This document shows positions 6,610-13,446 of a stretch of 24,272 nucleotides of DNA, piece after piece (position 1 is the stretch's first letter; every line of letters begins with the position of its first letter). This stretch comes from JAIRQK01 sp047974135 (lineage in GTDB: Bacteria; Campylobacterota; Campylobacteria; Campylobacterales; Campylobacteraceae), in the NCBI GenBank assembly GCA_047974135.1, contig JBKECC010000074.1:1-24272 (forward strand), given 5' to 3'. The translations under genes were made by a program, and so were the position numbers. The notes beneath the pieces were generated by a model, which searched no databases, was not told the origin of the DNA, and saw nothing but the letters and a program-made list of their open reading frames with translations.

Positions 6610-7590
6610 TTATTCACTAAACTTTAATTTTCTTAGTGTTCCTGGTCTTACACAAGCAGGAATTGGTTTTGTTTCACTAACTATTGAATAACCTCGTCCT
6701 TTTGGCAACTCCTCAGGAGTTGCAGCAAAAAATAGAGTTGGTTTTTTGCCAACTGCTTCTGTATGATCAGCACGTCCATAAAAAAACTGATAAACATCAG
6801 GTGAATCAGGTGTGACAATAGCTTCACTCTCAACAATAAACTCTTTTGTTTGTCCTTTTGCATTTTTATATGTGGCTGAATAAGGTATAAACTTTTTGCC
6901 ATAAACAACAAAAACTCTTCTATTATTTTCATTGAGCCATGTAGCTTGTCCTTGGTCAAAAAGTTTTTCGCTTAAAGCCTTATCTGCCAATCTACCTATA
7001 AAAGTTCTTGAAGCCAAAACATCATACGCAGGAACGGTTCCAAGCTCATTTTCTAAGTCTTTGTCTATCTCGTTCAAAACATTAACTATTGTTTTGCCCT
7101 TAAACTCCGTTGGAGCAGCTGAACTTGAAAACTCAAAGAGTATGTTTCCTTTTCCATCGGTAACTTTGCCAAATAATGCACCTACACACATATGTTCTAT
7201 GGTGGTTATATAGCTATCTTTATGCTCTTTTAGCAAATCTCCCACCTTCTGAGCCAATGTTTCGACCTGTTCGGTTTGTGACTCAAGTGATTTGATAGTG
7301 TTTAGCTCATTTGCTGTAATAGTGCTCTCAAGTGGAAAGCGTGGAAGTTTTACAGTTATAATAAATTTATCAGACTCCTCATGTATCAGGTGTTCGGCAT
7401 TTGGTGATACAGACTCTAAAACAATCCCAGCACCTTTTTTAATTGGTATATGAACGCTATCACCAAGCACTGCTTTTTCATTACCTTTGAAATATTTGTC
7501 ATAAACAAATGATGGAGCAGCTTTAATCTGATCAATAATCTTCAAAACAGTTGCTACAATAAAAAACTTTGCAATTAACTCTTTTAACAT
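6610..7590 (-). CDS. Major capsid protein (lambda gpE-like, Phage_cap_E family)
   Basis: This HK97-fold protein builds the head shell. The 326-residue sequence shows the gpE family's pattern: N-terminal helix then SFVYDKYFKG, a strand-rich middle with IHIPIKKGAG-type segment and FPLESTITANEL, the conserved FGKVTDGKGNILFEF hairpin near 140, and the C-terminal AYDVLASRTFIGRLAD and RRVFVVYGKKFIPYS blocks. It lies next to a lambda gpD-like decoration protein and downstream of a Mu I-type protease, so the shell module is lambda-like while packaging is Mu-like. AAGGGAG lies 6 bases before the ATG. A terminator directly follows the gene. Confidence 0.88.
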   Translation of the reverse strand: MLKELIAKFFIVATVLKIIDQIKAAPSFVYDKYFKGNEKAVLGDSVHIPIKKGAGIVLESVSPNAEHLIHEESDKFIITVKLPRFPLESTITANELNTIKSLESQTEQVETLAQKVGDLLKEHKDSYITTIEHMCVGALFGKVTDGKGNILFEFSSSAAPTEFKGKTIVNVLNEIDKDLENELGTVPAYDVLASRTFIGRLADKALSEKLFDQGQATWLNENNRRVFVVYGKKFIPYSATYKNAKGQTKEFIVESEAIVTPDSPDVYQFFYGRADHTEAVGKKPTLFFAATPEELPKGRGYSIVSETKPIPACVRPGTLRKLKFSE

Positions 7591-7601
7591 ATAGACTCCC
7601 T

Positions 7602-7910
7602 TTATTTTAAAATGATTTTATTTTCAAATAGTTTTGGTTTCAAAACATCTCTCAAACCAACAATGTTAGTTTCAACAACACTTCCTGTTACAAGCACAGC
7701 TGCTTTTTTTGTCTCATTAACATAGTCTAACAATACACCATTTGCGTTTTCTCCATCAACCGCAACTACACTAAACGTTACTCCTGCATCATTTGACACG
7801 AGAAGCGTCCCTCGCTCTAGTGGCTCGGTTGTATTTATAGTCGCATAAACTGACTGTATGTTTTGGCAAATAATTTCGCCAAGCGGTCTTTCTCTTTTTA
7901 TTTCTGGCAT
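7602..7910 (-). CDS. Head decoration protein (lambda gpD-like)
   Basis: The 102-residue protein matches the lambda D/SHP decoration family: after an N-terminal arm comes LERGTLLVSNDAGVTFSVVAV, then GVLLDYVNETKKAAVLVTGSVVETNIVGL, the compact beta fold whose trimers cap three-fold sites on the expanded shell and resist internal DNA pressure. Length is typical. It lies 11 bp upstream of the major capsid gene, the usual pairing, and is preceded by a spacer with three hairpins after the protease gene. The Shine-Dalgarno is AGGAG, 7 bases before the ATG. Confidence 0.85.
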   Translation of the reverse strand: MPEIKRERPLGEIICQNIQSVYATINTTEPLERGTLLVSNDAGVTFSVVAVDGENANGVLLDYVNETKKAAVLVTGSVVETNIVGLRDVLKPKLFENKIILK

Positions 7911-7933
7911 TTCTATCTCCTATTTTAATTTCG

Positions 7934-8014
7934 CAGACGAATAAAATTCGTCTTTACGATAAAGGGTTAAAACCCTTTAATCCCCTAAAGTTATTGTCCG
8001 CAACTTGCGAACAA
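7934..8014 (-). other. Three tandem hairpins between protease and decoration genes
   Basis: GACGAAT/ATTCGTC (7936-7952, 3-base loop), AAAGGGTT/AACCCTTT (7961-7978, 2-base loop, or 7 bp with a larger one) and TTGTnCGCAA/TTGCGnACAA (7994-8014) stand in a row in the 106-bp gap. Transcription on the minus strand passes through all three before the decoration gene. Likely roles are stabilising or processing the abundant shell-protein message; none has a good T-run on the minus strand. Confidence 0.55.
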
Positions 8015-8016
8015 CA

Positions 8017-8787
8017 TTAAGGTTTTTTTCTAGTAGCAGCAGCTACAACATCAATTTCATCATCCTCTTTGGTAACTTTATCTTTATTAACAAACATATT
8101 ATTTTGTATATGAGGCGGTGTTCTTATCTCCGCTGCATCAAGATATGCTTTAAAACCATCTTTGTCTTTTTTGCAGTAGGCGAATGCCCAATCTTTTTGT
8201 TTTGCACTTAGCTTATTTGCAAGCAGTGCACTTTCAACTAAAGCAGCTGCTAATTCATCAGATGCAACATCTTCTTTTTCTTGTTTTGTTATTTTGTTGC
8301 TGTTTGCTTTTACCTCACCAAGTTCATCCAAAAAAGGTGAATTTGTGAGTGCAACTGAGTGTAAAGTTACGCCAACATATGCACCAGTATCTTTATCTCT
8401 AGAGTTAAAAACAAATACAGGCGATAGGTATTTGTACTCACCTTTTTCTATCAACTCTTTTGCTCTATCTGTCCAAGCAATGCCGGCTTTAAGCTCACCA
8501 TTTTCAACAATTAAGCTTTTAATCCAGCCAGCTGCTGGAGACTCATCACCACTTAATGTTTTGTGTTCATAGTCAACAACAACATCTCGTTTTAAGGCAT
8601 TAAAGTTTTCAACCATTTTTAAAAGATCAGCCTCTGTTAGTTTAAAACCACCAAAATCGTCATAACCTTTCCACTCGCCTACAACTCCTACAACATTTAC
8701 AACTTCTTTGTTCTGAGCTGGTTTGCTATCAAGTGCAAACAGAGCATTTGCGGCAACCATTGACAAAACAACAATGTTTTTTTTCAT
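8017..8787 (-). CDS. Prohead protease/scaffold (Mu gpI-like)
   Basis: In Mu, gpI matures the prohead and its C-terminal part serves as scaffold. The 256-residue protein has the family blocks: VVVDYEHKTL near 69-78, AAGWIKSLIVENGELKAGIAWT near 84-105, GEYKYLSPVF near 116-125 and VTLHSVALTNSPFL near 138-151. The C-terminal 100 residues are Lys/Glu/Ala-rich and helical, as expected of scaffold. The N-terminus (MKKNIVVLSMVAANALFALDS) looks like a signal peptide, but hydrophobic Ala-rich starts are usual in this family. AGGAGG is 7 bases before the ATG and the gene overlaps the preceding one by 4 bp (ATGA). Confidence 0.88.
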   Translation of the reverse strand: MKKNIVVLSMVAANALFALDSKPAQNKEVVNVVGVVGEWKGYDDFGGFKLTEADLLKMVENFNALKRDVVVDYEHKTLSGDESPAAGWIKSLIVENGELKAGIAWTDRAKELIEKGEYKYLSPVFVFNSRDKDTGAYVGVTLHSVALTNSPFLDELGEVKANSNKITKQEKEDVASDELAAALVESALLANKLSAKQKDWAFAYCKKDKDGFKAYLDAAEIRTPPHIQNNMFVNKDKVTKEDDEIDVVAAATRKKP

Positions 8788-9233
8788 ACCATTTCCTCCT
8801 GAACTTCTTTTATTAATTCAACCTCAAATACTCTTTCATAAACCACCACATATCCAAAATCTTCCATAAACCCATCTTGGAGTTTTTTTAATGATTTTGC
8901 ATTTGGAGTGTTGATATTATTGGGAGTTTTAAAGCTTAAAAATTTGTTATCTATATTTTCGATTAAATCCATAAGTTCTTCTTTGGCTTTAATCCTATAA
9001 GTTTCATTTTTGGATGGAGTGCAAGCTACGTAGTATAATGATATAGAGATATTCTTCTTAAAAAGATGTGTAAAAGTATCACTATTAAAATCTATAAAAA
9101 TGATGTTTTTTCCAGCTTTAATAATACCTTCCATAGTATCTTTATCATCAAATGCACCAGTGTACATTCTAACTTCTACTGCAAGCTCATTTTTGATATG
9201 AGTCTTAAACTTGTTTATAAAGTTGTTAAGCAA
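8784..9233 (-). CDS. Mu gp37-like (DUF1834-like) protein, first gene of the head operon
   Basis: The protein is about 149 residues with alternating helices and strands: NIIFIDFNSDTF, ISISLYYVACTP and a final DFGYVVVYERVFEVELIKE strand pair. That pattern and size resemble the Mu gp37/DUF1834 tail-terminator-like family, but the match is by eye. The start is set at TTG 9233: AAGGA on the minus strand is 6 bases upstream, whereas another TTG at 9239 abuts it. It overlaps the protease gene by 4 bp. It is unusual for a gp37-like gene to stand before the protease rather than after the capsid gene, so a different head-assembly role remains possible. Confidence 0.5.
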   Translation of the reverse strand: MLNNFINKFKTHIKNELAVEVRMYTGAFDDKDTMEGIIKAGKNIIFIDFNSDTFTHLFKKNISISLYYVACTPSKNETYRIKAKEELMDLIENIDNKFLSFKTPNNINTPNAKSLKKLQDGFMEDFGYVVVYERVFEVELIKEVQEEMV

Positions 9234-9428
9234 GTGCAATCCTTTTTTTTGGCGTATTTTGCGGTGTTTATATTCACAAAAGCAACTCTTATATTTTGTT
9301 ATGAATTTTTATTCTTATTTTTTTAAAAGTTTTTTTTGCAAAACCTAATAATAGATTCCAAGAAGCAACCAAGGGCATACTGCCAATCATTATATTAAGA
9401 AAATTTAATTTTCCACAAAGGAGCAAAG
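9234..9428. promoter_or_regulatory. Divergent late control region between head and tail/lysis operons
   Basis: The 195-bp gap separates two operons read outward. On the plus strand TATATT at 9391-9396 is a possible -10, preceded by a short perfect palindrome GGCATACTGCC (9374-9384) at the place an activator would sit; Mu late promoters need the activator C. On the minus strand TATAAA (9272-9267) lies about 34 bases before the TTG start. Long T and A runs fill the middle. AAAGGAG at 9417-9423 is the ribosome site of the plus operon. The promoters are inferred. Confidence 0.5.
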
Positions 9429-9851
9429 TTGAGTAGAGTAGCACTCTTAATCAGAGAAAAAGAAAACAACAAACAAACTCTGGGAAAACTACAGTTGTTT
9501 GAAAATGAAGCAATGATTTTCGAGTGCTACACTCTTGAACTTCCATGGCGAGATAATAAGCCAAACATCTCTTGTATTCCTACTGGAGAGTATAAAGTAA
9601 AACCAAGAATAAGCAACAAGTATGGCAAGCATTTTTATCTTGAAGGAACGAAACCACGCACACATATACTCATTCACGCGGGCAATTTTTATACACAAAC
9701 AGAGGGTTGCATCTTGCTTGGTAAGACTTTATCACATATAAATGATGATGGTGAGCTTGATATTGGACAATCACAAAGTACTTTAAATGAGCTTTTAAAG
9801 CTTGCACCAAATGGTTTTGATTTGACTATAGAGGATAACAAAAATGAATAA
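9429..9851 (+). CDS. DUF5675 family protein, putative peptidoglycan-acting lysis protein
   Basis: The 140-residue protein shows the DUF5675 pattern: FECYTLELPWRDNKP at 31-45, SCIPTGEYKVKPRIS at 48-62, then THILIHAGNFYTQTEGCILLG at 78-98. His83 and the Gly-Cys at 93-94 recall the His...Gly-Cys core of L,D-transpeptidase (YkuD-like) enzymes, which suggests a wall-directed Cys enzyme; this is inference. It begins the plus-strand late operon and is followed by spanin-like and holin genes, so it stands where an endolysin is expected, and no other endolysin is present in the window. The start is TTG, fixed by AAAGGAG 5 bases upstream. No export signal is seen, so it would need the holin to reach the wall. 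Confidence 0.75.
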   Translation: MSRVALLIREKENNKQTLGKLQLFENEAMIFECYTLELPWRDNKPNISCIPTGEYKVKPRISNKYGKHFYLEGTKPRTHILIHAGNFYTQTEGCILLGKTLSHINDDGELDIGQSQSTLNELLKLAPNGFDLTIEDNKNE

Positions 9852-10215
9852 AATGTTTATAATAATAGTTACTTTAGTTGTAACTACTTTTATTTTAATT
9901 CTTTTTTTAAGAGAATCACAAAACGAGGTAAAAATATTAAACGCAACTGTAGAAAATTGGGCTTTAAAATACTCTTCAGCTCAAAGGGATAATGATGATT
10001 TGGAAAAATCAATCTCTTCGCAAAACAAAAAAATAGAGAAAATCTCACTTGATTTAAAAACTGCCAATGAAACCATAAAAAATCAAAAACCAAAAATAGT
10101 TGAAAAATGGAGAACAAAAACAGAGAAAGTATATATTAATAACTCAACTTGCGAACAAAAGCTTGATGAATTAGACATGATTGATGCATCTTTTTTTAAG
10201 GAGCGAAACAGATGA
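9844..10215 (+). CDS. Inner-membrane spanin-like protein (Rz-type)
   Basis: The 123-residue product has one N-terminal membrane helix (about residues 4-22, IIIVTLVVTTFILILFL) followed by a long charged coiled coil (about 26-85, NEVKILNATVENWALKY onward) and a short C-terminal tail with one Cys. That is the topology of i-spanins, which span the periplasm and fuse the membranes at lysis. It overlaps the lysis gene before it by 8 bp, and the following lipoprotein gene by 4 bp (ATGA), the usual pairing of i- and o-spanin. Assignment rests on topology and position, not sequence family. Confidence 0.65.
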   Translation: MNKMFIIIVTLVVTTFILILFLRESQNEVKILNATVENWALKYSSAQRDNDDLEKSISSQNKKIEKISLDLKTANETIKNQKPKIVEKWRTKTEKVYINNSTCEQKLDELDMIDASFFKERNR

Positions 10216-10538
10216 GCACAAAAGTTAAAAAAGGATTAAAACACATAGTTATGATGTTGTTGATGGGGTTTTTGTCCATGTTTGTTTATCTCTTTATAGT
10301 TCTATTTTTAGCAGGATGTACTACAAAAATAGAATACATAGACAGAGTAAAAACAGTTGAGACAAAAGTACCCACAAAATGTACGCTTGAGATACCAACT
10401 CTTGAAAAATATATAACCATAAATGATGATGACACAGAGGATATAAAACAACAAAAAAGACTTCAAAACAAAGCAAATGGTTTTACCTACACTGAAGAGT
10501 TAGAAAATACCCTAAAAGCATGTAGAGGTGATAAATGA
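10212..10538 (+). CDS. Outer-membrane lipoprotein, o-spanin-like
   Basis: The 108-residue product has a long hydrophobic signal ending in the lipobox LAGC, with Cys36 as lipidation site; the mature part (TTKIEYIDRVKTVETKVP...) is 72 residues, with Cys residues in CTLEIPTLEKYI and near the end (LKACRGDK). An o-spanin would bind the preceding i-spanin and complete outer-membrane disruption. The start has AAGGAG 8 bases upstream. The signal region is longer than usual because of about 20 extra residues (STKVKKGLKHIVMM) before the core. Similar lipoproteins are common in epsilonproteobacterial Mu-like phages; spanin function is inferred from lipobox and order. Confidence 0.7.
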   Translation: MSTKVKKGLKHIVMMLLMGFLSMFVYLFIVLFLAGCTTKIEYIDRVKTVETKVPTKCTLEIPTLEKYITINDDDTEDIKQQKRLQNKANGFTYTEELENTLKACRGDK

Positions 10539-10849
10539 GTGATTTACATGATAAATTTTGGCTTTGGGTATGGCTTATATTTTTAGCGATTATTGGTGGA
10601 ACTATAGGCTTTTTATCAAGAAATGATTTAAGTGATATGAAGATAAATGAAAAGATAAGAGCCCTGTTTCTTGGCATTTTTACCAGTATGTTTGTTGCTT
10701 ATATAACTTTTGAAATAGTACTTTTTTTATTTGAAAAAGAGATGTTTGCTGTAGCAATGGCAGGACTTGCTGCTTATATGGGGACAAACGCATTAGTAAT
10801 ACTTGAAAATGCTTTTATCTCTTATATACAACATAGGAGTAGAAAGTGA
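10535..10849 (+). CDS. LydA-like phage holin (three membrane helices)
   Basis: The 104-residue product has three membrane segments: about residues 9-27 (FWLWVWLIFLAIIGGTIGF), 43-66 (ALFLGIFTSMFVAYITFEIVLF) and 70-90 (FAVAMAGLAAYMGTNALVIL). This matches holin superfamily III (P1 LydA-like), with the recognisable IGGTIGFLSR, GIFTSMFVAY and GLAAYMGT motifs. Holins fix the time of lysis by opening the inner membrane, here for the DUF5675 protein. It overlaps the o-spanin-like gene by 4 bp and the baseplate V gene by 4 bp (GTGA). It ends with a basic tail (QHRSRK). Confidence 0.8.
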   Translation: MSDLHDKFWLWVWLIFLAIIGGTIGFLSRNDLSDMKINEKIRALFLGIFTSMFVAYITFEIVLFLFEKEMFAVAMAGLAAYMGTNALVILENAFISYIQHRSRK

Positions 10850-11481
10850 TAGAGATGGGTGTTGTAACAGAGATAAGGGGCGTAAAAGCTAGAGCAAAAA
10901 TAAGCAGCACTCTAGCTACAGACTTTTTACCTGTTATGCAAGTTGCAAATTCTTTTAAAAGAAGCTGGACACCCATTAGAGTTGGCGAACAATGTATTGT
11001 TTTACCAATTAGAGGTGATATTAATGCTGGTGTAATATTAAGAGGTTTTTATTGCGATGATTTTACTGCTCCTAGTGAAGAAGATAGCACAGCTAAAACA
11101 ACTTTTGAAGATGGCACAACCATATCTTATGATACAGATAAAAAGTTTTTACATGTAAGACTTGTTAAAGACACAAAAATTGAGATAGGAGCAAATGCAG
11201 ATATTACTATAAAGGGTGATGCGAATATAACAGTAAATGGCAAAACAAATGTTACATGTGCAACTTCAACATTTAGCGGAGTTGTTGTTTGTGGTTCTTT
11301 GATTGTTGGCGGAGCTGGTGGAAGTGAAGTTACTTCGGCTGGAGGAACTTTAACTATTGATGACAGTGTTGTATTCAAGGGTGATGCAAGAGCTGAGGGT
11401 GATTTTAAAGCAAATGGAGAAATAAGCGATAGTCGCGGAAGCTTAACTAACCACACAAATAATGGGTATAGCAGGGATTAA
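10846..11481 (+). CDS. Baseplate assembly protein V, central spike (P2 gpV-like)
   Basis: P2 gpV is the membrane-piercing spike at the tail tip. The 211-residue protein has an N-terminal OB-fold (about 1-75: GVVTEIRGVKARAKIS, RVGEQCIVLPIRGDINAGVILRGFY), and a C-terminal beta-helical part with short repeats (DITIKGDANITVNGKTNVT..., DSVVFKGDARAEGDFKANGE). The end SDSRGSLTNHTNNGYSRD resembles family tips but I see no HxH iron-binding pair. The start is GTG, set by AGGAG 6 bases upstream and the GTGA overlap with the holin gene. It begins the tail block in the P2 order V-W-J-I. Confidence 0.88.
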   Translation: MIEMGVVTEIRGVKARAKISSTLATDFLPVMQVANSFKRSWTPIRVGEQCIVLPIRGDINAGVILRGFYCDDFTAPSEEDSTAKTTFEDGTTISYDTDKKFLHVRLVKDTKIEIGANADITIKGDANITVNGKTNVTCATSTFSGVVVCGSLIVGGAGGSEVTSAGGTLTIDDSVVFKGDARAEGDFKANGEISDSRGSLTNHTNNGYSRD

Positions 11482-11483
11482 AT

Positions 11484-11765
11484 ATGTATGCAGCAAGTAT
11501 TGAAAATAGCATCAGAGATATTTTACTGACACCGCTTGGAAGCCGAGTGATGTTGCCAGAATACGGCAGTAGACTATTTGAACTTGTTGATAAAAGAGTA
11601 AACGATGAATTTCGTGCTGATTTAACCGCTTATGTTGTTGAAGCAATAGAGAAATGGGAGAAGAGAGTTAGGGTTGAAGAGGTAAGACTAAAGTCTTTTA
11701 CAAATAACAAGCTTGTCTTTAGCATCGTTTTAGATAGTGGCATAGAGATAGAGGTAGCATCATGA
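11484..11765 (+). CDS. Baseplate wedge protein W (P2 gpW / T4 gp25-like)
   Basis: The 93-residue protein matches the GPW/gp25 family: IRDILLTPLGSRVMLPEYGSRLFELVD at residues 10-36, with the conserved PLGSR and EYGS motifs, then FRADLTAYVVEAIEKWEKRVRVEEV. In contractile tails it holds the first sheath ring to the baseplate and initiates sheath polymerisation. It follows V after 2 bases and overlaps J by 4 bp (ATGA). Length is typical of P2 gpW. Confidence 0.92.
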   Translation: MYAASIENSIRDILLTPLGSRVMLPEYGSRLFELVDKRVNDEFRADLTAYVVEAIEKWEKRVRVEEVRLKSFTNNKLVFSIVLDSGIEIEVAS

Positions 11766-12841
11766 ATTTAAAAAATTTACCAACTCCAAGCATCATCGAA
11801 GAGTTAAATTTTGAGGCAATAAAGAGTGATTTATTAGAATTTATAAAGACTTATTTGCCTGATTACGTACCATTGGAATCTGATACTTATATGCCTCTCA
11901 TTGAAGCTATAGCATATAGAGAAATGTTACTTCGTGCAAGGGTAAATAACTCTATTCTAGAACTCTTGCTTCCACATGCAACAGGAAATAATCTTGATAA
12001 TGTTGTGGCAATTTACGGCATTGAAAGGTTAGCCGGTGCTAAACCAACTACTGAATTAGAATTTACTCTAAGTCTTGCCCAAACAAGCGATGTAACTATT
12101 CCTGCTGGAACAATTTTAAGAGATAACAACGCAAATATTGCTGAACTTAAAGATAGTGTAATCATAAAAAAGGGAGAGCTAAAAGCATCTGGAGTAAGCA
12201 TATTAAACGAAACAATAAAAGAGAGTGATATTAAGTGCGAGCTAATCCAAACACCTCTACCTTTTGTTGTTAACGCAAAACAGTTAACAAACTTTATGGG
12301 TGGAAGTGATAAAGAAGATGACGAGAGTTTGAGGCTTAGAGCAATTCTCTCACTTGATAGGTTCTCAACCGCTGGAAGCAAGGGTGGATATGAGTATTAC
12401 GCACTAAGCTCAAATGCAAAAATTGAAGAGGCTAAGGCATTAAACAATGGTGCTGGAGAGGTAAAAGTAATAATTAAAGTTAGCGATGATGATGCAAGTG
12501 TTGTAAGTGATGTTTTAAAAACATTAAGTAGTGAAAAAGTAAGACCATTAACTGATTTTGTAGAAGTAAAACTGGCTATAAAACAAAGCCTAACAATTAA
12601 AGCTACTTTAGAGCTTATAGATATGCTTCGTCAAGACGAAATTTACAAAAAGATACTTTCTTCCACGAGACGTTTTAGCCTTGATGAAGATGTAAATCTA
12701 TCTTATATATACAAAGTACTACATCAAGAAGGTGTTTATCGTGTAAGTTTGGGTATTCCCGCAAGCAATATTATTATGGATAAAGAGAGTTTTGTAGAAA
12801 TAACGACATGGGATTTAACTTTTATAGAGGCTGTGATATGA
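11762..12841 (+). CDS. Baseplate protein J (P2 gpJ-like)
   Basis: Gene J makes the baseplate wedge arm that links W to the fibre-carrying protein I. The 359-residue protein shows the family's PLIEAIAYREMLLRARVN at about 46-64, NLDNVVAIYGIERL at about 77-90, MGGSDKEDDESLRLRAIL and RFSTAGSKGGYEYYA near 180-215, and the C-terminal VYRVSLGIPASNIIMDKESFVEI. All are in family order and length. It overlaps both W and I by 4 bp. Confidence 0.93.
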   Translation: MNLKNLPTPSIIEELNFEAIKSDLLEFIKTYLPDYVPLESDTYMPLIEAIAYREMLLRARVNNSILELLLPHATGNNLDNVVAIYGIERLAGAKPTTELEFTLSLAQTSDVTIPAGTILRDNNANIAELKDSVIIKKGELKASGVSILNETIKESDIKCELIQTPLPFVVNAKQLTNFMGGSDKEDDESLRLRAILSLDRFSTAGSKGGYEYYALSSNAKIEEAKALNNGAGEVKVIIKVSDDDASVVSDVLKTLSSEKVRPLTDFVEVKLAIKQSLTIKATLELIDMLRQDEIYKKILSSTRRFSLDEDVNLSYIYKVLHQEGVYRVSLGIPASNIIMDKESFVEITTWDLTFIEAVI

Positions 12842-13443
12842 AAACTATTTTACCAAAACATAGACCATTAAGAGAGAAAACTCTTGATATTTTGTCTGCT
12901 TCAAGGTTTGAAGGTATTGATATAAAAAGTTTAAACACTCTAGCACTCGAATGTCCAAAAGTACTATTACCACACCTTGCAAACTCTTTTAATGTAGATA
13001 TAAATGGGTTGGATGAAAACGAGAGTAGAGAACTTATATTTGATGCATTTAAAATACATTTCTTTAGTGGAACACCATACTCTCTTAAAGTTGCACTAAG
13101 AAGTGTTTTTGAAAACACAACCATTAAAGAGTGGTTTGAGTATGGCGGCGAACCTTACTATTTTAATGTTGATATTGACAGTACAAAAGGTGTAAGTCAA
13201 AACACTTATAAACGTATTGATAAAACTATAGATAAGTATAAAAACGTAAGAAGTGTACTAGAAAGTGTAAGAATATTTGCTCAAACAAAAGGTGAGTTTT
13301 TTGTAGGAAGTGCAACTTTGAGTGCTGAGGCTTGTACAATCTATCCTTACCAGCCAAAAGATTTAAGCTTGTCTGCAACATCACAGATAGCTATCAACAC
13401 TCAAAGCTCAGAAATCATAAAAATATTACCAAGAAGAGGATAA
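12838..13443 (+). CDS. Tail protein I (P2 gpI-like)
   Basis: P2 gpI joins fibres to the baseplate. With the start at ATG 12838 (GAGG 7 bases upstream, ATGA overlap with the J stop) the protein has 201 residues; an in-frame ATG at 12808 lies inside J without a good ribosome site. The N-terminal part has ILPKHRPLREKTLDILSA and HLANSFNVDING, a family signature (the LPwLAWalsvD-type region), then FFSGTPYSLKVALRSVF and EWFEYGGEPYYFNVDI. The C-terminal 60 residues (FVGSATLSAEACTIYPY onward) include the usual attachment tail. It stands between J and the fibre gene, as in P2. Confidence 0.9.
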   Translation: MKTILPKHRPLREKTLDILSASRFEGIDIKSLNTLALECPKVLLPHLANSFNVDINGLDENESRELIFDAFKIHFFSGTPYSLKVALRSVFENTTIKEWFEYGGEPYYFNVDIDSTKGVSQNTYKRIDKTIDKYKNVRSVLESVRIFAQTKGEFFVGSATLSAEACTIYPYQPKDLSLSATSQIAINTQSSEIIKILPRRG

Positions 13444-13446
13444 AGT

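Noticed and set aside
8725..8787. Secretion signal peptide on the prohead protease
   Set aside because: The MKKNIVVLSMVAANALFA start looks like one, but Mu I-family proteins commonly begin with hydrophobic Ala-rich residues, and the protein works in the cytoplasm.
9843..10215. Coiled-coil protein as a second tape measure or structural rod
   Set aside because: It is far too short, has an N-terminal membrane helix and sits directly before a lipoprotein gene, which fits a spanin pair.
12808..12837. Tail protein I start at ATG 12808
   Set aside because: The first ten residues are an out-of-frame reading of the J end; ATG 12838 has GAGG and the ATGA overlap typical of this operon.
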